From assembly GCA_012519745.1 (NCBI GenBank), contig JAAYPO010000082.1, forward strand, positions 1 to 64,000: 64,000 bases of DNA, written 5' to 3'. Both the position numbers and the translations under genes were made by a program. The DNA comes from Clostridiaceae bacterium. GTDB lineage: Bacteria; Bacillota; Clostridia; Acetivibrionales; DTU013. The notes beneath the pieces were generated by a model. The model did no database searches and was not told the origin of the DNA. It saw only the letters and a list, made by a program, of their open reading frames with translations. Below, piece by piece: positions 18,101 through 26,471 of the stretch (position 1 is its first letter; each line of letters begins with the position of its first letter).

Positions 18101-18456
18101 GAGTACAGGCTTTTGGAACCGAGGGGGTTTACTAATGGCGCCGGCATATCGGTCCAGTCGCTGGGATCACCTGTCTCAAGCAGCTGGAAATCCACTCCCG
18201 GCTTGCCGATGGGATCCGGAGCAGCCTGGAGGAATCCGTCCAGCTTCGGCGGCTCGGCTGCCGACAGCAATAGATGTCCCGAGGGCAATGTGTTTCCCGC
18301 AGTGGCTTGTTGTCCGGTGCTGTCCTGTGGACCCTGCTGTGTCTGTTGATCCGGGGGATCATTTTTCTTATCCTTCGGCTTTAATGCACATCCTGCCAGT
18401 AGTGAAACGAGTATTGATAAAATCAATACAATCGAAACGATGCGTTTTGTCGACAT
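12115..18456 (-). CDS. Giant lipoprotein with two von Willebrand A domains
   Basis: The protein has 2113 residues from ATG 18456, which follows GGAGG. The longer track start (18507) lacks a ribosome site. An N-terminal lipoprotein signal ends LLAGC (Cys about residue 23), then a Gln/Pro-rich linker. Two vWA domains follow, with MIDAS motifs DTSGSMG (Asp about 506) and DDSGSMG (Asp about 698). Around 1515-1555 a segment resembles the core of transglutaminase-like domains (SDMLELAEHMLATLGIESE), but the expected catalytic Cys is not visible. The rest is beta-rich and not recognised, with a short Lys-rich stretch near the C-terminus. Surface exposure by lipid anchor is expected. It is convergent with the MacB-like exporter, and a functional link is plausible but unproven. 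Confidence 0.85.
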   Translation of the reverse strand: MSTKRIVSIVLILSILVSLLAGCALKPKDKKNDPPDQQTQQGPQDSTGQQATAGNTLPSGHLLLSAAEPPKLDGFLQAAPDPIGKPGVDFQLLETGDPSDWTDMPAPLVNPLGSKSLYSNARYRPLGNDYADISWLEGVSEVTQRVYGERWELGIDNEKLTTNYIRWYAKELGATLLNNTDDRVTFRLEKGSQIWWASATWSNLEYTRADLVIVKQDILPYGQTITLKPSDLIDGQYCFMTKAGSGDFVTAFVEINGSDAASAYVKAAQYKRIGTYARSFSYSKDVEAKYCRRYALDNIPQTDEPLFWYVSFGSGTHVPESVTIRFEKTGSIIPVNIGEQMGSIRVFGAPGSATLNLQSALFDIRYEGGYSLNGAIDSEGNTVFHVPAGYYNIKAALPGEGEGGIRMVPVSSGELTEVVLPNEFKSTYSSFESIFGNFNTNQGSISIHDNKDNSDTAEVSFLINDPLKRDVFPEKKDVTITEGGIPGEILDIKRQTAPVNVVLVIDTSGSMGNFMKPTIEAAKKFVSGLPDKTNIRLISFESNITEYKEAGREAVLKNLDKLKSKGGTALYDAASKGLDLLGSGENNFLVVFADGADSRELKNQGKGSSLSRDQIVSKIKNSETTVLTIGFGEGHDPEALIAMSMANDKGAYFSANDEAGLDQAFAAVAGKFGNEFVITYKRPESTADIKSEQPVVGVIIDDSGSMGPYRDAVMTMFHDFFTALPNGSLIQFSKFGSSIDMMHMTTDQKPALMQAMAEEGNTGGGTEVIKALKAAAKQLSPLPTNKKAFIFVTDAAMDEVSYRGGGDADAVLKELKDEGIRCLFVGVSDASSVEESFKYAAEMTGGDYIITNNIAEVTARLKELEKKVLVPLNQEDRLPFSIGIKAKTDDGSTMDYYATKSLAGFSLKTKAGKTQEPRAPRITTGGKMIPLYDKKTARLITGGVKPGNEVLSVTSHIAYEDDQDKTAQPSDGSDAAAPSEMTGSTSYGKSGKNQLITMTVKDAYTFDVLSGVAANREKQFLALNIEIDFPKNSPSQLEAYLIPSILQHFYLSVNNGSPVPASKATWLASEPLSAPGNASVTIKKGDKKTGVLVFHADKPQRISQLSLHYYDTVYGHIQIPLAGKISDQLAEISELPTSSPSRITDVFSMSVTGKSDQEEYGTFMREPQYTPEHKEYRRYTVLRTIQARFDSKVQALLNIDPMERFYYVLDTAEGPLMTKMSNMVYNMPLGFTGQTMMAPGASNMVLMPFEIPEAFSSASSRLTGDISGGSLDIPVTAGSPVRTSSMGLRFSHEYFDLTINSLSPSAFSSSYVILDITVTDKKDGYGTTSLNNILALEDTKASDDNRRYIEPSGRTSEYLYGIDSSWAVLDGQTRRGIVEFPVNYDQHGKYVLRSPHIPEMAVKISADPYPHPELMAMKHPVKVDTSFEDRLSEAVSKAVAKYKASKPSAEPKAKTIGLSTDEPEGADIPAPAASVFGSKVMDQLTSLQDFYHVMYAIRWLPSPGGYDNSYYAPEAVLAQGWGSESDMLELAEHMLATLGIESEFRLVKVLERGKEALNYLSGTDKAPHHLPALAFTDDSGQPHIFVVPFMRDAADLSGLIYLPSSKGNKTNPATARMIITATVEGAPQSEGSGQSGIFGAFAEAAGGSTGGTETSEIVTKEIELFNKELSIPSLSLGPIDIGYYTAAKSEGGGDLVKVVVSTTDGLLQGSDAIDTGRDKIKSVTVRMRVSGTPENAYVHTTILESGQKLTDICHTLGFGLPEMGENTVNILMQESNAIAAASGSSGPQPAVEASNASKVKWFTRNALYRYIAARTTYDIEISKQLDLIMGRVDQPMAVMITCKSDGTNAIASFDLMHHQNQVLKGEEANIHAYNLFSGIYASVLEGSALPGSDSISFLDVWTALPKGTGFILVENSEDARTEALATMQGKYPAVLLEHIQQSLDARNSTVFLVPEQPGTVAGKQRWAWLEIDANTYEAVSVFDTGERSGMASYTLGMMNNKVMQTYVGYFVGLSCASWSISAYALKFDDYATIKAHAAMLCADVLEMLEELMSLAEKGPSGYVKSKIKDKIKEKASEETGVDIKKIERILKGPKVPLGFVDGFKIAVEAYFGL

Positions 18457-18698
18457 AGGACAAAAACCTCCGTTATAGATAACGATTATGATGGATACCA
18501 TTTGCATATGTGTGACAGCCTGCTGTCTTTTCCCTGTACTGCTGTAGCCGGATGGAAGGAATATACCAATTCAATTACATAGTATCACAAACATATGATG
18601 ACAGGGGGAGTATTTTTCTGCTGTCAAGGGGTGATTAAGGATGATTTTTGTTTTATTTCGCTGGTTTGTGGTTAAAATAAGTCAGATACCATCAGTGG

Positions 18699-18728
18699 TG
18701 GACATGCAGTCGGCAGCTGTGGTATAAT
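18699..18728 (+). promoter_or_regulatory. Probable eno promoter
   Basis: TGGACA (18699-18704) and TATAAT (18723-18728) are separated by 18 bp, 43 bp upstream of the eno start. The rest of the 315-bp gap between the vWA gene and eno shows no other feature that I can support. Confidence 0.65.
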
Positions 18729-18741
18729 ATGGAAATGATAA

Positions 18742-20073
<1,332 letters not shown>

Positions 20074-20246
20074 GTGTGCAGATAAATCATTTTTGGACTT
20101 TTGACAAAAATGCGCAACGGGATTTCCGGGCTGCAGACGCGTATGATGACCGAAGCTGACTGCACTGCAGGTCTGCAATGTTATGCTTGTATTTTTGTAA
20201 GATATGTGTTACAATTTGTCTTGTCAATTTTTCGGGAGGTGTTACT

Positions 20247-20489
20247 TTGAACGCGATACAAATCATAGTATCTATTTTCCATATAATATTTGCGCTCTCC
20301 ATCATAATAGTAGTGCTTTTGCAGTCTGGAAAGTCAGCGGGTCTGTCAGGCTCCATCGCTGGAGGGGCGGAAACATTCTTTGGAAAAAACAAGGGAAGGA
20401 CGCTGGATGCTTTATTGGGCAAATATACTTCTGTTGCTGCGATCGCATTCCTCGTTACTTCAGTGGTATTGTTCCTTGTACTTAAATAG
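20247..20489 (+). CDS. secG: Preprotein translocase subunit SecG
   Basis: Small membrane subunit (80 residues) that assists the SecYEG channel. There are two hydrophobic helices (about 5-24 and 61-79) around the conserved loop with GLSGSIAGGAETFFGKNKGR. The track begins at 20178, but the TTG at 20247 lies six bases after GGAGGTG and gives the expected family start. The added 23 residues of the track version are not SecG-like. A terminator follows. Confidence 0.93.
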   Translation: MNAIQIIVSIFHIIFALSIIIVVLLQSGKSAGLSGSIAGGAETFFGKNKGRTLDALLGKYTSVAAIAFLVTSVVLFLVLK

Positions 20490-20503
20490 AAGGCAAAGAA
20501 AAC

Positions 20504-20532
20504 AGACTGTGCAGCGATGCATAGTCTTTTTT
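20504..20532 (+). terminator. Terminator after secG
   Basis: Hairpin AGACTGTGCA / TGCATAGTCT followed by a run of six T. Confidence 0.75.
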
Positions 20533-20622
20533 ATACCATCAGGGTTTGCATAATCAGTCGATCATAAATATCACGGCATGTGTAGGCGATCCATCATTAA
20601 TTACACGAAACGGGGTGGATAT

Positions 20623-21174
20623 ATGGACAGAGAGCAGGCGTTGGCTGAATTGACGGCAAGGGTCAAAAACCCTAACCTTCTGAAGCATTCTCTGGCTGTA
20701 GAAGCTATTATGAGAGGGCTTGCGACTATGGTGAGAGACAACGTGGAGGTCTGGGGCTTGACAGGACTGCTCCACGACATAGATTATGAAAAAACAGCAA
20801 GCGATCCGTCCAGGCACAGCATAGTGGGTGCCGAAATTCTTGAAGACCTGGGCTTCGACAGTGAGATCGTATATGCTGTCAAGGCTCATAATTCATATCA
20901 CGGCATAGAAAGAAAAAGAAAAATAGACAAGGCCTTGTACTGTGCAGATCCTGTTTCGGGACTCATAACTGCGGCTGCGCTTATACTTCCTTCAAAGAAG
21001 CTTGCAGATGTGACACCGGATTTTGTAATAAGGAAAATGAGTGAAAAAAATTTTGCAAAGGGCGCTGACCGTGACCAGATAAAAAGCTGCAGTGGTATAG
21101 GTGTGTCACTGGAGGATTTTATATCGATATCCCTTGAAGCAATGAAGAAGATATCCGATCAGTTAGGGCTTTAG
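20623..21174 (+). CDS. HD-domain (HDIG-type) phosphohydrolase-like protein
   Basis: Cytoplasmic protein of 183 residues with a metal-dependent HD fold. Visible ligand motifs are KHSLAVEAIM, LLHDIDYE (the HD pair), SRHSIVGAEIL and KAHNSYHG, followed by LYCADPVSG. Such small HDIG proteins hydrolyse phosphomonoesters or nucleotides, but the substrate is not predictable here. The ATG at 20623 follows GGGGTGG and matches the family start, and the track version adds 15 unsupported residues. It is a single gene between two terminators. Confidence 0.85.
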   Translation: MDREQALAELTARVKNPNLLKHSLAVEAIMRGLATMVRDNVEVWGLTGLLHDIDYEKTASDPSRHSIVGAEILEDLGFDSEIVYAVKAHNSYHGIERKRKIDKALYCADPVSGLITAAALILPSKKLADVTPDFVIRKMSEKNFAKGADRDQIKSCSGIGVSLEDFISISLEAMKKISDQLGL

Positions 21175-21213
21175 CAAGTGCGGCGATATTGAACTGTATT
21201 TCTGTGGTAATAT

Positions 21214-21241
21214 GCCCCCCATCTATGCAGGGGGGCTTTTC
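21214..21241 (+). terminator. Terminator after the HD gene
   Basis: Strong GC hairpin GCCCCCC / GGGGGGC with a 9-base loop, followed by TTTT. Confidence 0.85.
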
Positions 21242-21328
21242 AATGCCTGTTGCGGGTCGATTTGGTTTAAAAATCATTTTTGCAGGAATAATAGAGAATA
21301 AAGAAACAGATGGATCGAGAGGTTTAAA

Positions 21329-23713
21329 ATGGATATAATGCAGGAACGAAAAAGCAGGATAGTTGAATTTATGAAAGAAGCCGCGTACAGACCGCTGAAA
21401 TTTGAGGAACTGGCAGTGGTGCTGGATGTGCCGGCTGAGGAAAGGGATGATCTGGCTGAATTACTTGGCTCTCTCGAAATCGAAGGCCGGATATACAAAA
21501 CAAATAAAGACAGGTATGGAATACCGGCCAGGATGAACCTGATCGTCGGAAGACTTCAGGGAAATGAACGGGGATTTGGGTTTCTGATACCGGACGACGA
21601 GGATGCAGTCGATGTTTTCATACCGTCTGACGGACTGTCCGGTGCAATGCACAACGACAGGGTCATAGCCAGGATAACCGCCAAAAGCACGGACGGCAAA
21701 AGAGCTGAGGGTGAGATCATAAAGATCCTCAGGCGTGCAGTGACCAAGGTTGTCGGCACCTATGAGAGCAGCCGTTACTTCGGATTTGTTGTGCCTGATG
21801 ACAAAAAGATCCCGGGAGATATATTTATTCCAAAGGATGAGGTAAACGGGGCAATGCCCGGCTTCAAGGTAGTGGCTGAAATAGTGAAATGGCCTGAGAG
21901 CAGGCGGAACGCTGAGGGCAGGATCATAGAGATCATCGGTGACAGCAGGGATACCGGTGTGGATATATTATCCATAATGAAAACCCACGGTCTTACCGAA
22001 ACCTTCCCGGATGATGTGATACAGCAGGCAGAAACCATACCAGAAAGTGTCAGCGAGGATATGCTGGCGGGCAGGCGTGACCTGAGGGACCTCAGGATAT
22101 TCACCATCGATGGGGAGGATGCGAAGGACCTGGATGATGCAGTCTCGATCCAGATGCTTCCGAATGGCTGCTACAGGCTGGGAGTGCATATAGCGGATGT
22201 AAGCCATTATGTGACCGAAGACTCTCCGCTGGACAGGGAGGCGCTGAAAAGGGGTACCAGTGTTTATCTTGTAGACAGGGTCATACCAATGCTGCCCCGA
22301 AAGCTTTCAAACGGTGTCTGCAGTTTGAATCCGAATGTAGACCGACTTGCATTTTCTGTTATGATGGACATCGACTCTAAAGGCAAAGTGATCGGACATG
22401 ACATTTTTGAAAGCGTCATCAAAACGACTGAAAGAATGACATATACGAATGTGTACAAGCTTCTGGAGACCGCTGACACCGAGCTTCTGGAGAGATATGG
22501 GCATCTGATGGACGATCTGAGGACTATGAAGGAGCTTGCTCTGATACTCAGAGGCAAGAGGGTCAGCAGAGGAGCCATTGATTTTGATTTCGATGAGGCA
22601 AAGGTCATCGTGGATGATAAGGGCAGGCCCATCGATGTCAAACGTTATGAGATCACCATTGCCAACAGGATAATAGAGGAATTCATGCTGGTATGCAATG
22701 AGACAGTTGCCGAGCGTTTCCACTGGGTGGGGATGCCGTTTGTATACAGGGTCCATGATGAGCCCGAATCTGAGAAAATAATGGCTTTCGCTGAATTTGC
22801 AAAGAACCTGGGATATCCTCTCAAGGGCATAAATAATGTACACCCCGGTGCTTTGCAGGACCTGCTTGACAGGGTCAGGGGTTCAAGGGAAGAGATGATT
22901 GTGAGCACCGTCATGCTCAGATCCATGGCCAAGGCAAGGTACAGCCATCAGAATACGGGCCATTACGGCCTGGCTGCCAAGTTTTACTGCCACTTCACCT
23001 CCCCTATCAGAAGGTATCCCGATCTGATAATACACAGACTGATGAAGGAGGAAATCAAGGGCGGCCTGACGGAAGCCCGTGAGCTTTACCTGGAGCAAAG
23101 ACTTCCGGAGATAGCAAGGGACTGCTCCGAGAGGGAACGCGCAGCCGACGAGGCGGAGCGTGAGACCGAGGATCTCAAAAAGGTTGAATATATGAGAGAA
23201 AAGCTCGGTGAGACCTTCGAAGGTATTATTTCAAATGTTACCTCCTTTGGCATGTTCGTCGAGCTTGAGAACACCATTGAAGGGCTGGTCAGGGTCAGCA
23301 GCATGTATGATGATTACTATATATTTGATGACCGCCGCTATCATCTGACCGGCGAGCGGACAGGTAAGCGCTACAGGATAGGTGATAGCGTCAGGGTGAT
23401 ACTTGTACGGGCGGATATATCCACAAGACAGCTGGAATTCTTTGTCGCCGATCAGGTCGAAAAAAGCGGGAATGGAACCGGCAGAGAAAAAAACGGAAAA
23501 CACAGTGAAGGCAAGGTCTTTCGAAAAAAGACCTCCCGGAACGATGAGACGGATGCAAAGCATGCATCCTCCCAAAAGTCCGGCGCCGGCAAAAAACGAA
23601 GCAAACAGCCGAAAGAGGCCAAACAGCTAAAACAGCCGAAAAAAGCCAAGCAGCTAAAACAGCCTAAGCTGCCCGAGCAATTGATAAAGCCTAAGCTGAA
23701 TGATCCGGAATAA
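21329..23713 (+). CDS. rnr: Ribonuclease R
   Basis: Processive 3'-5' exoribonuclease of 794 residues that degrades structured RNA. Domain order is an N-terminal helix-turn-helix (about 1-60), two cold-shock/OB domains, and the RNB catalytic domain with the Asp cluster in DGEDAKDLDDAVSI (about 250-265). An S1 domain follows (TFEGIISNVTSFGMFVELEN, about 630). The last ~75 residues are a low-complexity Lys/Gln/Pro tail built from repeats such as KQLKQPK, probably an RNA-binding extension. In many Firmicutes rnr follows secG and precedes smpB. Here an HD gene intervenes and a DUF523 gene follows. Confidence 0.97.
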   Translation: MDIMQERKSRIVEFMKEAAYRPLKFEELAVVLDVPAEERDDLAELLGSLEIEGRIYKTNKDRYGIPARMNLIVGRLQGNERGFGFLIPDDEDAVDVFIPSDGLSGAMHNDRVIARITAKSTDGKRAEGEIIKILRRAVTKVVGTYESSRYFGFVVPDDKKIPGDIFIPKDEVNGAMPGFKVVAEIVKWPESRRNAEGRIIEIIGDSRDTGVDILSIMKTHGLTETFPDDVIQQAETIPESVSEDMLAGRRDLRDLRIFTIDGEDAKDLDDAVSIQMLPNGCYRLGVHIADVSHYVTEDSPLDREALKRGTSVYLVDRVIPMLPRKLSNGVCSLNPNVDRLAFSVMMDIDSKGKVIGHDIFESVIKTTERMTYTNVYKLLETADTELLERYGHLMDDLRTMKELALILRGKRVSRGAIDFDFDEAKVIVDDKGRPIDVKRYEITIANRIIEEFMLVCNETVAERFHWVGMPFVYRVHDEPESEKIMAFAEFAKNLGYPLKGINNVHPGALQDLLDRVRGSREEMIVSTVMLRSMAKARYSHQNTGHYGLAAKFYCHFTSPIRRYPDLIIHRLMKEEIKGGLTEARELYLEQRLPEIARDCSERERAADEAERETEDLKKVEYMREKLGETFEGIISNVTSFGMFVELENTIEGLVRVSSMYDDYYIFDDRRYHLTGERTGKRYRIGDSVRVILVRADISTRQLEFFVADQVEKSGNGTGREKNGKHSEGKVFRKKTSRNDETDAKHASSQKSGAGKKRSKQPKEAKQLKQPKKAKQLKQPKLPEQLIKPKLNDPE

Positions 23714-23731
23714 TGAGCGGGAGGTGTCACC

Positions 23732-24202
23732 ATGTATCTTGTGAGCGCATGCCTATTAGGTGTGAATTGCCGTTATGACGGGGGCTGCTTTAATAATGAG
23801 AGCCTGCTGGAGCTGACCGGACGGGGCCAGGCAATACCGGTATGTCCGGAACAGCTGGGCGGCTGTAAAACTCCAAGGCTGCCATGTGAAATATGTGGCG
23901 GCAGCGGAGGTGATGTCCTGGACGGGAAGTGCAGGGTAATGAGCGTAAAGGGAGAGGACAAAACTGATAATTATATCAGTGGGGCGATGGAGACCCTAAA
24001 AATTGCTAAGGCCTGCGGCGTAAAAAAGGCAATACTTAAAGCCAGAAGTCCGTCATGTGGCTGCGGAAAAATTTATGATGGCACATTCAGCGGAAAAACT
24101 GTCTGCGGAAATGGTGTGACAGCGGAGCTGCTGATCAGGAATGGGATAGAGGTCATGTCGGATGAAGATTTCGGGGAACAGCGCCGGGGGGATGACATAT
24201 AA
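23732..24202 (+). CDS. DUF523 family protein
   Basis: Cytoplasmic protein of 156 residues of the DUF523 (YbbK-like) family. It matches the typical N-terminus (VSACLLGVNCRYDGG) and the conserved cysteines in VCPEQLGGC, PCEICGGSGGD and KARSPSCGCGKIYDG. The cysteines suggest metal or iron-sulfur binding, but no function is established. A GGGAGGTG site precedes the ATG, 18 bp after rnr, so the two genes are probably co-transcribed. Confidence 0.9.
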   Translation: MYLVSACLLGVNCRYDGGCFNNESLLELTGRGQAIPVCPEQLGGCKTPRLPCEICGGSGGDVLDGKCRVMSVKGEDKTDNYISGAMETLKIAKACGVKKAILKARSPSCGCGKIYDGTFSGKTVCGNGVTAELLIRNGIEVMSDEDFGEQRRGDDI

Positions 24203-24221
24203 AGTCACCGGTAAAAGCATC

Positions 24222-24254
24222 AAGCCCTGAGGATCCTGGGATCGCCGGGCTTTA
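24222..24254. terminator. Bidirectional terminator between convergent genes
   Basis: Hairpin AAGCCC / GGGCTT with an inner GAT/ATC pairing, followed by TTTAT on the plus strand and preceded by A-rich sequence. It lies between the converging DUF523 and HPr-like genes. Confidence 0.55.
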
Positions 24255-24258
24255 TCCG

Positions 24259-24486
24259 TCAAACCATGAAAGGTTTTATTTCGTTGCTGAAGCTTTCACA
24301 GTCGTCCGAATGGACTTCCACCCTGATGGGTTTGTTGAAGTCAAGGCTGAATATCCCCATGATGGATTTGGCATCGACTACATAGCGTCCTGATGTCAGA
24401 TCGATGTCAAAATCGTATTTGTTGGCTATATTCACAAAATCCTTTACATCGTTTATTGTTTTGAGCATGATGGTAAATGCTTTCAT
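24259..24486 (-). CDS. HPr-like protein without the phospho-histidine
   Basis: Small protein of 75 residues starting at ATG 24486 after GGAGG. The pattern AFTIMLKTINDVKDFVNIAN followed by DAKSIMGIFSLDFNKPIRVEV fits the HPr fold of the sugar phosphotransferase system. The residue normally found as phospho-His15 is absent from the first helix, and the KSIMGIFSL segment around the Ser46 region is kept. It may be a regulatory HPr paralogue (compare Crh) rather than a phosphocarrier. It stands alone, without other PTS genes. Confidence 0.75.
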   Translation of the reverse strand: MKAFTIMLKTINDVKDFVNIANKYDFDIDLTSGRYVVDAKSIMGIFSLDFNKPIRVEVHSDDCESFSNEIKPFMV

Positions 24487-24733
24487 ATCTTCGCCTCCGT
24501 TTCCCTGGCAACATCTTAAAATCCTAGATAAATGATATCCTGTATTTGCCATCAAGTCAATTACTATATTGTTAAAAATTTGTGTCAAAGCGGCTGACCC
24601 ATCCATTGGGAATGTGTGCTCCTTGGTTATAATCCGTCCGGGCAGATTGACAGATACTTTTTATAAACAGATATGTTACAATAATTGATATACATCAGGG
24701 AACCATATCAAGAAAACTGACATTGGAGGAACC

Positions 24734-26032
24734 GTGGATAAAGTTGCTTTTTACACGCTGGGATGCAAAGTGAATCAATATGAAACCGAGGCTATGGCAG
24801 AGGCATTTGAAAATGCAGGCTATGAGATCGTCGAATTTGATGAGGCTGCTGATGTTTATGTGATCAACACATGTACGGTCACAGGTCTGAGTTCAAGGAA
24901 GTCACGCCAGGCTATACGCAGGGCAAAGCAGCTCAATGGCAGCGCCATCGTTGCCGCAGTAGGCTGTTATCCTCAAACAGCCAGGGAAGAGGTCGAAAGC
25001 ATACCTGAGGTGGATATAGTGGTGGGAACAGCCAACCGCCTTGAGCTGCCGCGACATGTGGAGAAGTTCCGCAGCGGAGGAGATAGGATATCAGCGGTGG
25101 GTAATATAATGAAAAAGCATGACTTCGAGGATCTGAAGATAGAGAGATACAAGGGACGCACCAGAGCGTTCCTGAAGATCCAGGAGGGGTGCAGCCAGTT
25201 CTGTTCATATTGCATCATACCATACGCAAGAGGCCCGATACGCAGCAGACCTGCCGAAGATGTGGCCGAAGAGGTGCGCAAGCTTTCTGAAGCCGGCTTC
25301 AAGGAGGTCGTGCTGACAGGAATACATATAGCCTCCTATGGGAAGGATCAGGGACAGATCAGGCTTGCGGACCTTGTCAGGATTATACATGGCATGGATG
25401 GAATTGAAAGGATCAGACTCGGATCCATAGAGCCGACCATGATCACATCGGACTTTGTTTCGCAGGCAGCAGGGATGGAGAAGCTCTGCCCGCATTATCA
25501 CATATCTCTGCAAAGCGGATGTGACGAAACGCTGGCCAGGATGAACAGAAAGTATAAGACCGCGGATTACAAAAGGGCTGTTGATATGCTCAGGGAGCGG
25601 ATACCGGATGTGGCGATAACGACGGATGTTATGGTAGGTTTTCCGGGCGAGACCCAGGAGGAGTTCAACAAGACCTTTGAGTTTCTGGAGATGATACGAT
25701 TTGCAAAGATGCATGTGTTTAAATACTCCCCGAGGAAGGGGACTCCTGCGTCAACTTTTGAGGATCAGGTCGACGGGAAGGTGAAGGAGTACAGGAGCGC
25801 CAGGGTCATGGAGCTATCTGACCGCTTGGCATTCGAATTCAACAGCAGCTATCAGGGGCGGGAAATGTCTGTGCTGTATGAGCAGGAGGTCAGGGGCAGC
25901 GACGGTCTGTATGAAGGTCTGACGCCGAATTACATAAGGGTGCTGTCAAAGGCGGATAATGGAATAGTGGGAAATATAACGGCAACGAAGCTTATCCGGG
26001 CGGAAAAAGATTTTATGATCGGTGAGATTTAG
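24734..26032 (+). CDS. mtaB: tRNA N6-threonylcarbamoyladenosine methylthiotransferase
   Basis: Radical SAM enzyme that adds a methylthio group to t6A at position 37 of tRNAs reading ANN codons. It has 432 residues and starts at GTG 24734 after GGAGGA. The N-terminal UPF0004 domain holds three cluster cysteines (TLGCKVNQYE, INTCTVT, AVGCYPQ). The radical SAM motif is CSQFCSYC near residue 153, and a C-terminal TRAM domain follows. The CKVNQYE signature and length favour MtaB over MiaB or RimO. Confidence 0.94.
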   Translation: MDKVAFYTLGCKVNQYETEAMAEAFENAGYEIVEFDEAADVYVINTCTVTGLSSRKSRQAIRRAKQLNGSAIVAAVGCYPQTAREEVESIPEVDIVVGTANRLELPRHVEKFRSGGDRISAVGNIMKKHDFEDLKIERYKGRTRAFLKIQEGCSQFCSYCIIPYARGPIRSRPAEDVAEEVRKLSEAGFKEVVLTGIHIASYGKDQGQIRLADLVRIIHGMDGIERIRLGSIEPTMITSDFVSQAAGMEKLCPHYHISLQSGCDETLARMNRKYKTADYKRAVDMLRERIPDVAITTDVMVGFPGETQEEFNKTFEFLEMIRFAKMHVFKYSPRKGTPASTFEDQVDGKVKEYRSARVMELSDRLAFEFNSSYQGREMSVLYEQEVRGSDGLYEGLTPNYIRVLSKADNGIVGNITATKLIRAEKDFMIGEI

Positions 26033-26063
26033 GGGCTTTCAGGGTTTTTTCAGTATTTTCGTA

Positions 26064-26092
26064 TTGCATATATTTTCCGTATGTTATATTAT
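26064..26092 (+). promoter_or_regulatory. Probable ireB promoter
   Basis: TTGCAT (26064-26069) and TATTAT (26087-26092) with a 17-bp spacer, about 80 bp upstream of the ireB ATG. Confidence 0.5.
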
Positions 26093-26171
26093 ATATTCAT
26101 AATCAAACGTGTGTTTTGTAAAAGCCGGGCGGTCATGCCGGGCATTGCATGAAGGCGGGAGAGTGTTTATA

Positions 26172-26426
26172 ATGGCTGACAGAGAAACGATGATGTTCAA
26201 AATGGACAAGGACAAGGAAAATGAGGCAAGAGATATCCTGTTTACGGTTTACAAGGCCTTGAACGAGAAAGGCTACAATCCGATAAACCAGCTTGTAGGA
26301 TACATACTTTCGGGAGATCCCACATATATCACGAACCACCTGAACGCAAGAAGTGTTGTACGAAGGCTTGAGAGGGACGAATTGCTCGAGGAGATAGTCC
26401 GGTTTTACCTTGAAAACAAGAAATGA
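26172..26426 (+). CDS. ireB: IreB family regulatory phosphoprotein (UPF0297)
   Basis: Small cytoplasmic protein of 84 residues. It matches the family closely: [19 protein letters not shown], then [20 protein letters not shown] and [20 protein letters not shown]. In enterococci IreB is a substrate of the Ser/Thr kinase IreK and affects cell-envelope stress responses. ATG 26172 is chosen because the 21 extra residues of the track version are not conserved. Known neighbours are alaS upstream and ruvX downstream. Here a terminator and an aldo/keto reductase gene separate it from ruvX. Confidence 0.94.
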   Translation: MADRETMMFKMDKDKENEARDILFTVYKALNEKGYNPINQLVGYILSGDPTYITNHLNARSVVRRLERDELLEEIVRFYLENKK

Positions 26427-26428
26427 CA

Positions 26429-26459
26429 AAAGCCCCGACATGTTCGGGGTTTATTTTTT
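26429..26459 (+). terminator. Terminator after ireB
   Basis: Hairpin CCCCGA / TCGGGG followed by TTTATTTTTT. Confidence 0.8.
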
Positions 26460-26471
26460 GGAGATCACAAA

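Noticed and set aside
20178-20246. N-terminal extension of SecG in the ORF track
   Set aside because: The TTG at 20247 has a perfect ribosome site and gives the family start; the extension has no similarity to SecG.
24600-24733. Promoter for mtaB from TTGACA at 24647
   Set aside because: The best -10 boxes lie at 19 bp (weak TATGTT) or 24 bp, so no confident pair can be called.
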